From assembly GCF_001297015.1 (NCBI RefSeq), contig NZ_LIGE01000015.1:98684-162683 (forward strand): DNA of 64,000 nucleotides. The letters run 5' to 3'. Within the stretch, counting starts at the first letter, position 1, and every line of letters starts with the position of its first letter. The notes beneath the pieces were generated by a model. The model made no database searches, was not told the DNA's origin, and saw only the letters and a list, made by a program, of their open reading frames with translations. Made by a program: the position numbers and the translations under genes. Below are positions 26,528 to 35,735 of the stretch, in pieces. This stretch comes from Pseudomonas sp. RIT-PI-r. Its GTDB lineage: Bacteria > Pseudomonadota > Gammaproteobacteria > Pseudomonadales > Pseudomonadaceae.

Positions 26528-27554
26528 TCGCGACTCACTGAAATCCTGGTGGGGAACCCCGCTGGTCGGTCTGCTCGGCGGTTACCTCGCCAGCCAGATC
26601 GGCTGGCCTCTGCCGTGGATGGTCGGCTCATTGCTGGCGATCATCCTCGTGCGCTGCCTGACCCCATGGCAACTCACCGAAATCCCTGGCGGCCGCAAGT
26701 GCGGCCAGTGGATTGTCGGCATCGGCATTGGCCTGCACTTCACCCCGCTGGTGATGGAGCAGGTGCTCAGTCATTTCGGTTTGATCTTCTTCGGTGCGCT
26801 GGTCACCAGTGTGTCGGCGGTGGTCGGCGTGTGGTTGATGCGTCGTACCGGCGAGGATCGCGCCACGGCGTTTTTCTCGAGCATGCCCGGCGGTTCCGGC
26901 GAGATGGTCAACCTCGGTGCGCGCAATGGCGCGATGCTCAGCCACGTTGCGGCGGGGCAGAGTTTGCGAGTGCTGGTCGTGGTGTTGTGCGTGCCGGCGG
27001 CGTTCAAGTATCTGCTCGGCGATGGCAACCCGATTTCTCACGCAGGCAGCGTCGATTGGCGCTGGCTGGCAATTCTGTTTCCGGCGGGCGGTTTGCTCGC
27101 GTGGCTCTGGCAGCGTTTGCGCCAACCCAATCCGTGGCTGTTCGGGCCGTTGCTGGTGAGCGCGGCGGTGAGCATTGGCTGGGATTTGCACATCGGTTTA
27201 CCCAATGGTGGCAGTCAGATTGGCCAGTGGCTGATTGGCAGCGGCTTGGGCTGTCACTTCAACCGGCAGTTCTTCCGCCGCGCGCCTTCCTTCATGGGGC
27301 GGACGTTGATTGGCACGGCGTTGACCATGTTGATCGCCACGCTGGCGGCGTTGGGGTTGAGTGCGCTGACCCATCTGGATCTGCGCTCGCTGACGCTGGG
27401 CATGATGCCCGGCGGAATTGCCGAGATGAGTCTGACGGCGGAGACCCTGCAACTGTCGGTGCCGCTGGTGACAGCGATGCAGGTGATGCGGCTGCTGTTT
27501 GTGCTGTTTCTGGCGGAGCCGTTGTTCAAATACTGGAATCGCAATCCCGAATAA
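26520..27554 (+). CDS. AbrB-family membrane protein
   Basis: The ATG at 26520 overlaps the tctA end. 344 residues with about ten membrane helices in two similar halves; GYLASQIGWPLPWMVGSLL opens the first, and PNGGSQIGQWLIGSGLG and MMPGGIAEMSLTAE mark the second. This is the AbrB/YbaN-type (putative ammonia monooxygenase) permease family, of unclear function. Coupling to tctA suggests an accessory role in carboxylate transport. Confidence 0.78.
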   Translation: MFDRDSLKSWWGTPLVGLLGGYLASQIGWPLPWMVGSLLAIILVRCLTPWQLTEIPGGRKCGQWIVGIGIGLHFTPLVMEQVLSHFGLIFFGALVTSVSAVVGVWLMRRTGEDRATAFFSSMPGGSGEMVNLGARNGAMLSHVAAGQSLRVLVVVLCVPAAFKYLLGDGNPISHAGSVDWRWLAILFPAGGLLAWLWQRLRQPNPWLFGPLLVSAAVSIGWDLHIGLPNGGSQIGQWLIGSGLGCHFNRQFFRRAPSFMGRTLIGTALTMLIATLAALGLSALTHLDLRSLTLGMMPGGIAEMSLTAETLQLSVPLVTAMQVMRLLFVLFLAEPLFKYWNRNPE

Positions 27555-27568
27555 AACCGAGTTGCCCC

Positions 27569-27635
27569 CATCGCGAGCAGGCTCACTCCCACCGGGGAAC
27601 GCATTCCAACTGTAGGAGTGAGCCTGCTCGCGATG
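27569..27635. repeat. Inverted REP pair (CGCGAGCAGGCTCACTCC type)
   Basis: Two head-to-head copies between the convergent AbrB-like and ung genes. The first copy has CACCGGGG where the second has the canonical TACAG. Confidence 0.88.
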
Positions 27636-27639
27636 CTTT

Positions 27640-28332
27640 TCAAATCGGCGGCAAACGCCACTCGATCGGCGTCTCGCCATTCTGCTCAAGAAACTTGTTA
27701 GTGCGGCCAAAGTGTCCGCAACCCAAAAACCCGCGATATGCCGACAACGGCGACGGATGCACCGACGTCAGCACCAGATGCTTGGTCGCGTCGATCAGCT
27801 TCTGTTTGCTCTGCGCATGCGCGCCCCAGAGCATGAACACCAGATGCGGCTGGCGCTCGCTGACCAGTTCAATGATCCGGTCAGTAAAGAACTGCCAGCC
27901 CTTGTCCTTGTGCGCATTGGCGTTGGCGCGCTCGACGGTCATGGTGGTGTTGATCATCAACACGCCCTGATCGGCCCAGCTCTGCAGGTAGCCGTGATTG
28001 GGAATGTCGATGTTCAGATCGCGCTTCAACTCTTTATAGATGTTGACCAGCGACGGCGGCGCCGGCACACCCGGCTGCACCGAGAAGCACAAACCGTGGG
28101 CCTGACCCGGGCCGTGATACGGGTCCTGGCCGAGGATCACCACTTTCACCTTATCCAGCGGCGTCGAATTCAGTGCGTTGAAAATCATCGGCCCCGGCGG
28201 ATAGATTTCCTTGCCGGCCGCCCGCTCCTGCTGCAGAAACTGGCGCAACTCTGCCATGTAAGGCTGGTCGAACTCAGCACGCAGTGCCTCCTTCCAGCTC
28301 GGTTCGAGTTTGATACGGTCGTCAGCAGTCAT
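27640..28332 (-). CDS. ung: Uracil-DNA glycosylase
   Basis: Removes uracil from DNA to start base excision repair. From the ATG at 28332 it is 230 residues (an ATG two codons upstream is also possible). Asp70 in GQDPYHG is the catalytic base and [10 protein letters not shown] is the minor-groove loop with the conserved His. Length and motifs are standard for family 1. Confidence 0.95.
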   Translation of the reverse strand: MTADDRIKLEPSWKEALRAEFDQPYMAELRQFLQQERAAGKEIYPPGPMIFNALNSTPLDKVKVVILGQDPYHGPGQAHGLCFSVQPGVPAPPSLVNIYKELKRDLNIDIPNHGYLQSWADQGVLMINTTMTVERANANAHKDKGWQFFTDRIIELVSERQPHLVFMLWGAHAQSKQKLIDATKHLVLTSVHPSPLSAYRGFLGCGHFGRTNKFLEQNGETPIEWRLPPI

Positions 28333-28464
28333 GGTCATACCCGGCAAAAACAATGGGGCGAACCCTAGGAAAGCCGGCCACGCTTGTCAATTGATCTGAC
28401 GCAGATCCGGCACTTTCCCCCACAGCGATCATACTGATCGTTCAAATTCCCGATCGAGGTCACG

Positions 28465-29577
28465 ATGAATCTGCACTTCGAAGAACTCACCGGCACCGAC
28501 GGCGCCCGCATCGGTATCGCCAGCCTGGACGCTGAAAAGTCGCTGAACGCGTTGTCTTTGCCAATGATCAACGCCCTCAGCGACAAGTTGAACGCCTGGG
28601 CCAAGGATCCGCAAATCGTCTGCGTGCTGCTGCGCGGTAATGGCGCCAAAGCGTTCTGCGCTGGCGGCGAGGTGCGCAGCCTGGTGGAAGCCTGTCGCGC
28701 TCACCCCGGCGAAGTACCACCGCTGGCCGCGCAGTTTTTCAGCGCGGAATATCGCCTGGATTACAGCCTGCACACCTATCCGAAACCGCTGATCTGCTGG
28801 GGTCACGGTTATGTGCTCGGCGGCGGCATGGGCCTGTTGCAAGGCGCCAGTACGCGGATTGTTACGCCGAGCAGTCGTTTGGCGATGCCGGAAATCACCA
28901 TTGGTCTGTATCCCGACGTCGGCGCCAGTTGGTTTCTCGCACGGCTGCCGGGCAAGCTCGGATTATTCCTCGGCCTCACCGGTGCGCACATGAATGGTCG
29001 GGATGCGATCGATCTGGATCTGGCCGACCGCTTACTGCTCGACGAACAACAGCCGCAATTGATCGAAGGCCTGCTGCAGCTCAATTGGCAGGAACAGACG
29101 GACATGCAGCTCAACAGCCTGCTCAAGGCTTTGCAGCAGGAAGCCGTGGCGCAAATGCCCGAAGCGCAGTGGCTGCCGCGTCGCCAGCAGATTGATGAGT
29201 TGCTGGATGTCAGTGACGTCACCTGTGCGTGGAAAGCCATCAGCCTGCAACGCGACAGCAGCGACCCGCTGATCGCCCGCGCGGCGAAAACCATGAGCGA
29301 AGGCTCGCCGCTGACTGCGCACCTGGTCTGGGAACAGATCATCCGTGCCCGGCACATGTCGCTGGCCGAAGTCTTTCAGATGGAATACACCCTGAGCCTC
29401 AATTGCTGCCGGCACCCGGAGTTCAGCGAAGGGGTTCGCGCGCGATTGATCGACAAGGATCAGAAGCCGCACTGGCATTGGCCGGATATCAACCATGTGC
29501 CGGAAGCGGTGGTTGAGGCGCACTTTCACAAGGTCTGGGAGGGGCGGCATCCGTTGGCGGATTTGACGCAGTATTGA
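28465..29577 (+). CDS. Enoyl-CoA hydratase/isomerase family protein, HIBCH-like
   Basis: 370 residues of the ECH_2 (3-hydroxyisobutyryl-CoA hydrolase) branch: an oxyanion-hole segment AFCAGGEVRSL, GGGMGLLQGA, then MPEITIGLYPDVGASWFLAR, closely following the HIBCH pattern, and a C-terminal helical part including HPEFSEGVRARLIDKDQKP. HIBCH acts in valine breakdown. It stands alone and could have another acyl-CoA substrate. A terminator follows. Confidence 0.85.
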   Translation: MNLHFEELTGTDGARIGIASLDAEKSLNALSLPMINALSDKLNAWAKDPQIVCVLLRGNGAKAFCAGGEVRSLVEACRAHPGEVPPLAAQFFSAEYRLDYSLHTYPKPLICWGHGYVLGGGMGLLQGASTRIVTPSSRLAMPEITIGLYPDVGASWFLARLPGKLGLFLGLTGAHMNGRDAIDLDLADRLLLDEQQPQLIEGLLQLNWQEQTDMQLNSLLKALQQEAVAQMPEAQWLPRRQQIDELLDVSDVTCAWKAISLQRDSSDPLIARAAKTMSEGSPLTAHLVWEQIIRARHMSLAEVFQMEYTLSLNCCRHPEFSEGVRARLIDKDQKPHWHWPDINHVPEAVVEAHFHKVWEGRHPLADLTQY

Positions 29578-29587
29578 AATCCGGGCA

Positions 29588-29619
29588 CAAAAAAAGCGGC
29601 GCTTTATGCGCCGCTTTCT
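29588..29619. terminator. Bidirectional rho-independent terminator
   Basis: A-run, hairpin AAGCGGCGC-tttat-GCGCCGCTT, and a short T-run between the convergent hydrolase and lipoprotein genes. Confidence 0.85.
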
Positions 29620-29631
29620 GTTGGCAGGTGA

Positions 29632-30039
29632 TTACCAGCGGTTGCCACGTCCATTGTGGTCACCGCGTCCACTGTGTCGGTCATAGTTGCCACGACCGCG
29701 GTGATCGTTATCCCAACCGCCACGACGGTGGCCATCCCAGCGGCCGCGATCATTGCCGTGCCAGCGACGGCTTTCGTAGTGACGCGGGGCCGGTTGATAG
29801 TAACGCGGCGCCGATTGGTAATAGCGCGGTTGCTGGTAATACCGCGGAGCTGGTTGGTAATAGCGTGGCTGCGCGTAATACCTGCTGCCACCGTTGTAAT
29901 ACGTGCCACCCGTGTTGTAGTAGGCCGGTGCAGGTGATGTGTAGACCTCTGAGCTGTAATACGAGTCCGCGTAGGAGTACGGGACGCAACCGGCAACGGA
30001 AAACATCAACGCAGCAAGCAGAAGAATTCGTCTATACAT
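29632..30039 (-). CDS. Tyr/Pro-rich lipoprotein with YYQP repeats
   Basis: 135 residues from the ATG at 30039 behind a strong AGGAGG. A lipobox signal peptide (LMFSVAGC) gives an N-terminal Cys near residue 18. The mature part has about five repeats of the PRYYQPAPRYYQ type and a C-terminal His/Arg/Gly/Asn-rich tail. I know no function for the family; the composition suggests an extended, surface-exposed or envelope-associated protein. A shorter gene of similar design lies 180 bp upstream on the same strand. Confidence 0.7.
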   Translation of the reverse strand: MYRRILLLAALMFSVAGCVPYSYADSYYSSEVYTSPAPAYYNTGGTYYNGGSRYYAQPRYYQPAPRYYQQPRYYQSAPRYYQPAPRHYESRRWHGNDRGRWDGHRRGGWDNDHRGRGNYDRHSGRGDHNGRGNRW

Positions 30040-30220
30040 GGCGGCCTCCTGGACCGCGGGTTGGCCACACCAGCGACGCTGGCAGGCGACAGTCAATTAA
30101 TCGGTGACTGTCGAAAAATCAGACAGCGTTTTCGGCATCTGGTGCGTTCCTGCAACAAGTTGAAACAAGTGATCTATGAAACCTTGTTCATCCGCAAAAA
30201 CACCGTCATTCAGCCGCTGA

Positions 30221-30472
30221 TTAGTGGTGCCCACTGTGATATCCGCCGCCGTGATAACCCCGTCCGTAACCGCCGCGATAACCGTAGCCACCGTAGTAAT
30301 AGCGGGGGCCGCTGTAGTAACGCGGGCCGTAATAACCACCGTAGTAATTGGGCGAGTAATAGCCGGGATAGTAGTAGGTGGCGGGGTAAGCATCGTAAGG
30401 GCCGGCGTAGTAATAACAACCGGACAAACCGAAAACCAGAACCGCGCCGAGCAACATCTTCTGAACACGCAT
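30221..30472 (-). CDS. Tyr/Gly-rich small lipoprotein
   Basis: 83 residues from the ATG at 30472, again after AGGAGG. Lipobox LVFGLSGC, then a Tyr/Gly-rich body (GGYYGPRYYSGPRYYYGG) and a His-rich end. It shares signal peptide, ribosome site and aromatic bias with the next gene on the strand, so the two look like divergent duplicates. Function unknown. Confidence 0.65.
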   Translation of the reverse strand: MRVQKMLLGAVLVFGLSGCYYYAGPYDAYPATYYYPGYYSPNYYGGYYGPRYYSGPRYYYGGYGYRGGYGRGYHGGGYHSGHH

Positions 30473-30798
30473 GGCGGCCTCCTGAAAGACCCACGGCCGC
30501 AACGCAACAGAGCAGCCGACACACGTTTGACTGGGGCGGATCGATCAAGTGCCCAGTCCGCGATGGCTTCAGATCAGCGGTGTCCGCGCCATCGCAAAAC
30601 CTTGTAGGAGTGAGCCTGCTCGCGATGACGGTGTATCAGCCACATCTTCACTGAATGTCACACTGCAATCGCGCGCAGGCTCACTCCTACAAGATTGGCT
30701 TTGCGCCAGGAACGACCATTCGCGCCGCACATGGAGCAGTTATTTCCCCGTGGTGCCATTAGAATGCTTGCCATCGGGCCACTGCCAACGGAACTGCC
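30473..30798. repeat. Intergenic region with inverted REP pair at 30603-30692
   Basis: Apart from the promoters of the two divergent neighbours, the only structure is a REP pair: CTTGTAGGAGTGAGCC in one orientation and GCAGGCTCACTCCTAC in the other, separated by about 40 bp. No gene is supported. Confidence 0.7.
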
Positions 30799-32286
30799 AT
30801 GCCGCATCGATCTGCGCTGTACTCCCAACGTTCGCTGGTATTGACACTGATCGCCCTGCTCGGCGCCGGGTTTCTCGCCACGTCTTTGCTGAGCTACTAC
30901 GCCTCCCGCGCCTCGATCCGCGACAACATCGTCAACACCGAACTGCCGTTGACGTCCGATACGGTCTACTCGGAAATCCAGAAAGACCTCGTCCGGCCAA
31001 TCCTGATTTCCTCGATGATGTCCCGCGATACCTTCATGCGCGACTGGGTGGTCAACGGCGAGCAGAATCCCGAGCAAATGACCCGCTACCTCGACGAGGT
31101 CATGACCCATTACGGCGCCTACACCGCATTCTTCGTCTCCAACACCAGCCACACCTACTACCACGCCAAAGGCGTGCTCAAGCAGGTCAAGGTCGATGAA
31201 CCGCGCGATGCCTGGTACTTCCGCGTGCGTGACATGAAGGATCCGTACGAGATCAACGTCGACCCGGATCTGGCCAACAAGGACAACCTGACCTTCTTCA
31301 TCAACTACAAGGTTTACGACTACCACAACCGCTTCATCGGCGCGGCCGGGGTCGGTCTGACCGTGGACGCGGTGATCAAGCTGATCGACAAGTATCAACA
31401 GCGCTATCAACGCAGCGTGTACTTCGTCGACACCTTTGGCCGGTTGGTGCTGACCGGTGCCGAAGGCGGCCCGCAAGGTGCGCGCATCGGCCAGAGCCTC
31501 GGCGAACTTGAAAGCATGAAAAGCCTGGTCAGCCAGTTGCCCAAACCTCACAGCGGCAGCTACGAGTATTCCGCCCAGGGTCAGGGGCATTTTCTCAACG
31601 TGCGGTTTATCCCGGAGCTGAACTGGTACCTGTTTGTTGATAAACGCGAAGACGGCGCACTGAGTGAAATCAAACACTCGCTGTATTTGAATCTGCTGAT
31701 CTGCCTGTTGGTGACATTGATCGTGTTGGCGCTGCTCAACCGCGTGATCAAGCGCTATCAAAGCAAAATTCAGGCTCAAGCCACCCTCGACAGCCTCACC
31801 GAACTGCCGAATCGTCGCGGCTTCGACATTCTCGCCGCACAGGCTCTGCACGAAGCGCAACGCGAAACCAAACCGCTCACGGCGTTGCTGCTAGACCTCG
31901 ATCATTTCAAAGCGTTGAACGACACCTACGGGCACATGGCCGGTGATCAGGTGTTGATCGGTTTCGCTCGCGATCTGCAAAGCTGCCTGCGCCATGCCGA
32001 CATTGTCTGTCGCTGGGGCGGAGAGGAATTCATCGTTTTGCTGAAGGACACCGACGGCGACACCGGTCAGAAAATTGCCGAGAAGATCCGCCAACACGTC
32101 GAACAACACGAATATACCTACGACGGCCACCGACTCCATCTGACCGTGAGCATCGGCGCCACCGCCCTGCAACGCGATGACACCTTGCACAGCCTGCTGT
32201 CGCGGGCCGATCATGCGATGTACCGAGCCAAACAAACCGGCCGCAATCGCACCTGCGTGGAAATGCCTCACTCGACTTATGCCTGA
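30799..32286 (+). CDS. Membrane-bound diguanylate cyclase (dCache-GGDEF)
   Basis: Makes cyclic di-GMP. 495 residues: TM1 near 15-32, a periplasmic Cache-like sensor region (about 33-290), TM2 near 297-317 and a cytoplasmic GGDEF domain with active-site GGEEF. An RxxD product-inhibition site (RHAD) lies five residues before it. The DLDHFKALNDTYGH segment is well conserved. It should be an active, feedback-controlled enzyme. Its stop overlaps the start of the CWC gene. Confidence 0.93.
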   Translation: MPHRSALYSQRSLVLTLIALLGAGFLATSLLSYYASRASIRDNIVNTELPLTSDTVYSEIQKDLVRPILISSMMSRDTFMRDWVVNGEQNPEQMTRYLDEVMTHYGAYTAFFVSNTSHTYYHAKGVLKQVKVDEPRDAWYFRVRDMKDPYEINVDPDLANKDNLTFFINYKVYDYHNRFIGAAGVGLTVDAVIKLIDKYQQRYQRSVYFVDTFGRLVLTGAEGGPQGARIGQSLGELESMKSLVSQLPKPHSGSYEYSAQGQGHFLNVRFIPELNWYLFVDKREDGALSEIKHSLYLNLLICLLVTLIVLALLNRVIKRYQSKIQAQATLDSLTELPNRRGFDILAAQALHEAQRETKPLTALLLDLDHFKALNDTYGHMAGDQVLIGFARDLQSCLRHADIVCRWGGEEFIVLLKDTDGDTGQKIAEKIRQHVEQHEYTYDGHRLHLTVSIGATALQRDDTLHSLLSRADHAMYRAKQTGRNRTCVEMPHSTYA

Positions 32287-32509
32287 TTCTGACGTTAAAC
32301 CCGACCTTTGCCCGGCCTGCGGCGCCCGTAACGACTGCAGCCTGGCCGACCCGCGCACCGCCGACCGCGAATGCTGGTGCTATGGCGTGAGCATCGATCC
32401 GGCCGTGCTTGAAGCGCTGCCGCCAGAACTGCGCAACCAATCCTGCCTGTGCCCACGTTGCGCGCAGGTCGAGGCGCAACTGCAAGCGGCCAAGCGCTCG
32501 TTCCCGTAA
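32279..32509 (+). CDS. Cysteine-rich CWC family protein
   Basis: 76 residues with four Cys pairs (CPACG, NDC, CWCYG, CLCPRC), the Cys-rich CWC family, probably a small zinc-binding protein. The ATG at 32279 overlaps the cyclase stop by 8 bp. The next gene, rsuA, starts 33 bp later; CWC genes often sit beside rsuA in Pseudomonas. Confidence 0.82.
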   Translation: MPDSDVKPDLCPACGARNDCSLADPRTADRECWCYGVSIDPAVLEALPPELRNQSCLCPRCAQVEAQLQAAKRSFP

Positions 32510-32542
32510 GATGCGCGGCCCTTCATTCACCGAACTCTGAAC

Positions 32543-33235
32543 ATGCGCGTCGACCGTTTTCTCAGCAACCTGCCCCGCTACAATCGTCAGCAGGTTCGCC
32601 TGTTGCTGGTGGAAAAGCGCGTGCGGATTGACGGAAAAATCGTCAGCGATCCGCACAGCGAGGTGCTGGATTTCAGTCGCGTCGAAGTCGATGACGAAGT
32701 CCTGCAAAGCGGCAAACCGGCACGCTACTTCATGCTGCACAAACCGCCGGGTTGCGTCAGCGCCACCCGTGATCCGCAACACCCGACGGTGCTCGACCTG
32801 ATCGATGAACCGGACAAGGACGACCTGCACATCGCCGGACGCCTGGACTTCAACACCACCGGTCTGATGCTGATCACCAACGACGGCGCGTGGTCGCGCC
32901 GCCTGACCCAGCCGCAGACCAAATTGCCGAAGGTCTATTACGTCGAGACCGAGCAGGAGATTGGCGCGCAATATGCGAGCACCTTTGCCGAGGGGATTTA
33001 CTTCGCCTTCGAGGATCTGACCACGCAACCGGCGCAACTGGAGCTGCTCGGCCCACGCTCGGCGCGGCTCAGCATCGTTGAAGGCCGCTACCATCAGGTG
33101 AAGCGCATGTTTGGTTTCTTCAACAACAAAGTCCTGCGTCTGCACCGTGAATCCATGGGTCCGCTGCTGCTCGATAACGCGCTAAAACCGGGCGAGTACC
33201 GCGCTTTGCGCACCGAAGAGATCCATTTGTTCTAA
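32543..33235 (+). CDS. rsuA: 16S rRNA pseudouridine synthase RsuA
   Basis: Makes pseudouridine 516 in 16S rRNA. 230 residues: an S4 RNA-binding domain (about 1-60), then the RsuA catalytic domain with Asp102 in AGRLDFNTTGL and the closing motif EGRYHQVKRMFG. Length is normal for RsuA. Confidence 0.9.
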   Translation: MRVDRFLSNLPRYNRQQVRLLLVEKRVRIDGKIVSDPHSEVLDFSRVEVDDEVLQSGKPARYFMLHKPPGCVSATRDPQHPTVLDLIDEPDKDDLHIAGRLDFNTTGLMLITNDGAWSRRLTQPQTKLPKVYYVETEQEIGAQYASTFAEGIYFAFEDLTTQPAQLELLGPRSARLSIVEGRYHQVKRMFGFFNNKVLRLHRESMGPLLLDNALKPGEYRALRTEEIHLF

Positions 33236-33551
33236 GCCGGCGACCGCTCAGCAGAAGTTGTCGAACAATTTACCAACGGCACTTGCGCGATGCCGACTCC
33301 CCTGCTTGAATCAGGACGTCGGCCAGATTGTGACCGATGAGTCACAACATACTTCTAAGAAACTTTTTGCCGGTCGTAAGCCTCAGGGCTTCGCCTCAGC
33401 CGGCAGACTGCCCGCCAATAACAATACCCGTCGACCTGCCGTAACGGATCGACATGGGCCAAGCAAATTCCAGGCGTATGCCTACCTGTCACAAAGCTCG
33501 TGCAATGTCTATTTGCGCGCATACCCGCTTGCTTGCCAGGAGTCTTATGAC
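33236..33551. promoter_or_regulatory. rsuA - phaG intergenic region
   Basis: 316 bp. An open frame starts at 33258 in the phaG frame but has no family resemblance upstream of 33552. AAACTT at about 33360 with TCAGG about 17 bases later faintly resembles an AlgU promoter; I regard it as unproven. Otherwise nothing is seen. Confidence 0.3.
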
Positions 33552-34435
33552 ATGAGGCCAGAAATCGCTGTGCTGGATATACAGGGTCAGTATCGGGTTT
33601 ACACGGAGTTCTATCGCGCAGACGCCGCAGAAAAGACCATCATCCTGGTCAACGGCTCGATGGCCACGACTGCGTCGTTTGCACAGACTGTGAAAAACCG
33701 GCCCCCCCAATCCACCGGGTCTGCCACGACCAGCCCTACGCGGGCCGGACAAAAGCCCACAACCGCCACGAGAAACCTCTGACGAAGGACGTCGAAGGGC
33801 AGATTCTGCTCGAGCTGATCGACCACTTCGCCGCCGAACACGTGCTGTCGTTCTCCTGGGGCGGCGCCGCGACCCTGGTCGCCCTCGCCCACCAGCCACG
33901 GCGCATCGAACGGGCGGTGATCAGCTCGTTCTCGCCAGTGATCAACGCGCACATGCTCGACTACCTCGAACGCGGCGTCGACTACCTCGGCCAGCGCGAC
34001 GGCGACCGCGTCGGCCATCTGGTCAACAGCACCATCGGCAAACACCTGCCATCACTGTTCAAACGCTTCAATTATCGCCACGTCAGCAGCCTCGCCGAGC
34101 ACGAATACGGGCAGATGCACTTCCACATCAGCGACGTACTGCACAGCGATCGGCAGTGCTATCTGAACGCAGCGAAAAAAATCAACGTGCCGGTGCTGTT
34201 TCTAAACGGCGAATGGGACGAATACACCGCTGCCGAAGACGCACGCCTGTTCGGCAACCACGTGGCGCAGAGCACGTTCACCACGCTGCAAGCCACCGGG
34301 CATTTTCTCGATATGGAGCACAAGGCCGCTTGCCGCGATAGCCAGAACGCCCTGCTCGGCTTTCTGAAACCGGCGCAGCAGACCAGCCGAACGCGTTACT
34401 CGTTTGTTCAGGATCAACATGCATTCGCCATTTGA
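33552..34435 (+). pseudogene. phaG: PhaG-like 3-hydroxyacyl transferase, frameshifted
   Basis: In Pseudomonas PhaG links fatty acid synthesis to 3-hydroxyacyl and mcl-PHA precursors. The first frame (from MRPEIAVLDIQGQYRVYTEF) runs to ITVKN-like sequence and then leaves the family pattern at a C7 run (33702-33708); from about 33711 a different frame gives HRVCHDQPYAGRTKAHNRHEK and continues through SFSWGG (nucleophile Ser) to HFLDME and a QHAFAI end. One missing base near 33702-33713 explains both. The rest is intact, so this is either a very recent mutation or a sequencing error. Confidence 0.85.
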
Positions 34436-34593
34436 AAAAGTGTCATCGCGCGCGAGACTGCGGGGTTGGGATTTTGCTTTTCTCACTGCAGTGCTCGCCC
34501 GCGATTGATCGTTTTCAGTGATTCAAAGCGTTCATGAGTAAAAGAAAAACTTCAAATCCGTGGCCGAGTCTGGTACAAAGTCAGCCGCTCTGA

Positions 34594-34667
34594 GCGGGTA
34601 TAGTTTAATGGTAGAACAGTAGCTTCCCAAGCTTCCGACGAGGGTTCGATTCCCTCTACCCGCTCCA
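34594..34667 (+). tRNA. tRNA-Gly (anticodon CCC)
   Basis: GCGGGTA at 34594-34600 pairs with TACCCGC at 34657-34663. The anticodon loop TTCCCAA gives CCC, the T arm has GGTTCGATTCC, and CCA is encoded at the 3' end. No integrase or attachment repeat is seen beside it. Confidence 0.95.
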
Positions 34668-34715
34668 CTCGAATATTGGTCTCACGTTGTGATTTTGACG
34701 GGGGATGCAGGATAG

Positions 34716-34745
34716 AAAAACCGGCCCATAGGGCCGGTTTTTTTG
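34716..34745. terminator. Rho-independent terminator after tRNA-Gly
   Basis: AAAAACCGGCCC-ata-GGGCCGG followed by a run of eight T. Confidence 0.9.
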
Positions 34746-34881
34746 TGGCTGGGATTTGAGGTTTGCCAATTGGGTGCAGAACCATTCAGAAACACACCGT
34801 TGATTGCAGATACGCCATCTCCCCTTACCCTTTGATCTCTCTAACGATAAGAAGCGCTGCGTGCTCAAGGGGATTATCCAG

Positions 34882-35286
34882 ATGCTCTATCCAATCGCAA
34901 TCTCTGCCAGTGACGGTGAGTGTGCCTGGGGTGTTGAGGTGCCGGATCTGCCAGGATGTTTTTCTGCCGGAGATGATCAAGAGGATGCCATTGAGATGGC
35001 AAAAGCGGCCATAGAGGCCCACATCGAAATTCTGGCGGAAAGTGGTGCAGCCATTCCGGTCGCTGGGAAACCTGGAACTCACTTCTCCAATCCGAAATAC
35101 GCAGGCTGCGTTTGGGCGTTGGTGGACGCGGATGTCGGTCGGTGCCTCGGGAGTCCGCAAGAAGTGAGTATTACGCTGCCGGGCTACCTGCTTGAGCGCA
35201 TTGATCTTCACGTTCACCATCATCCGGAGGAGAAGAATCGTTCGGCGTTTTTGACTTCGGCGGCGTTGCGGATGTTGGCGCCTTGA
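34882..35286 (+). CDS. HicB-family antitoxin-like protein (orphan)
   Basis: From the ATG at 34882 it is 134 residues: an N-terminal HicB fold (LYPIAISASDGECAWGVEVPDLPGC, FSAGDDQEDAIEMAKAAIEAHIE) and a C-terminal DNA-binding part (VSITLPGYLLERIDLHV). No intact hicA toxin gene adjoins it. The reading frame stays open upstream for 26 codons and includes KKRCVLKGIIQM, which looks like the last strand-helix of a HicA; a hicA remnant is possible. A terminator follows. Confidence 0.78.
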   Translation: MLYPIAISASDGECAWGVEVPDLPGCFSAGDDQEDAIEMAKAAIEAHIEILAESGAAIPVAGKPGTHFSNPKYAGCVWALVDADVGRCLGSPQEVSITLPGYLLERIDLHVHHHPEEKNRSAFLTSAALRMLAP

Positions 35287-35313
35287 ATCGTGAATGTCTG
35301 TAGCCGCAATTAC

Positions 35314-35344
35314 AAAAAACCGGCCTTTAGAGCCGGTTTTTTTG
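35314..35344. terminator. Rho-independent terminator
   Basis: A-run, CCGGC-ctttaga-GCCGG and a T-run between the convergent hicB-like and DUF6124 genes; usable in both directions. Confidence 0.85.
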
Positions 35345-35372
35345 TGTCTGCTACACCTCGACGATTTTGTGA

Positions 35373-35735
35373 TTACCCCGCTGGCACGACCTTATCCAGT
35401 GCCTGATTCACCGCCAATTCTCCCAACATGACGACCTGCGCGATGCCGAGTGCAGTCTTGCGGTGTGAGGTGTCGAGCAACGCGGCGAAGTTGTTGAGCA
35501 TGGTGGTGGCCGAGCCGAGGGTTTCGCTGGCGTTGGCCAGCAGAGACTCGGTGTCGTAGGTAGGGTTGGCGAGGTACATCGGTTCGGGTTCGTGGGTGGA
35601 ACCCATGATTCTGGCCGTAGGGCTGAGATAGTGGTCGAGGGCGCGTTCGGCGGCTTCGTGGAATTTCTTTGAGTTGGGTGATTCGTAGGGGGATGCCGGA
35701 TCGGTTTCCGGCGGATTGGGCGTAACTTTGAACAT
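35373..35735 (-). CDS. DUF6124 (formerly DUF3077) family protein
   Basis: 120 residues from the ATG at 35735 (MFKVTPNPPETDPASPYESP). The NSKKFHEAAERALDHYL segment and the later TYDTESLLANASETLGSATTMLNNFAA are characteristic of this Pseudomonas-specific family of unknown function. It is preceded by an elaborate leader (35736-35961) likely to fold as RNA. Confidence 0.8.
   Translation of the reverse strand: MFKVTPNPPETDPASPYESPNSKKFHEAAERALDHYLSPTARIMGSTHEPEPMYLANPTYDTESLLANASETLGSATTMLNNFAALLDTSHRKTALGIAQVVMLGELAVNQALDKVVPAG

Noticed and set aside
33552..34435. Programmed frameshifting in phaG
   Set aside because: There is no slippery heptamer with a downstream pseudoknot, and homologous genes have a single frame; a mutation or base-calling error is simpler.
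34594..34667. tRNA-Gly as an integration site
   Set aside because: No direct repeat of its 3' end and no integrase nearby; the only integrase belongs to the nadB island.
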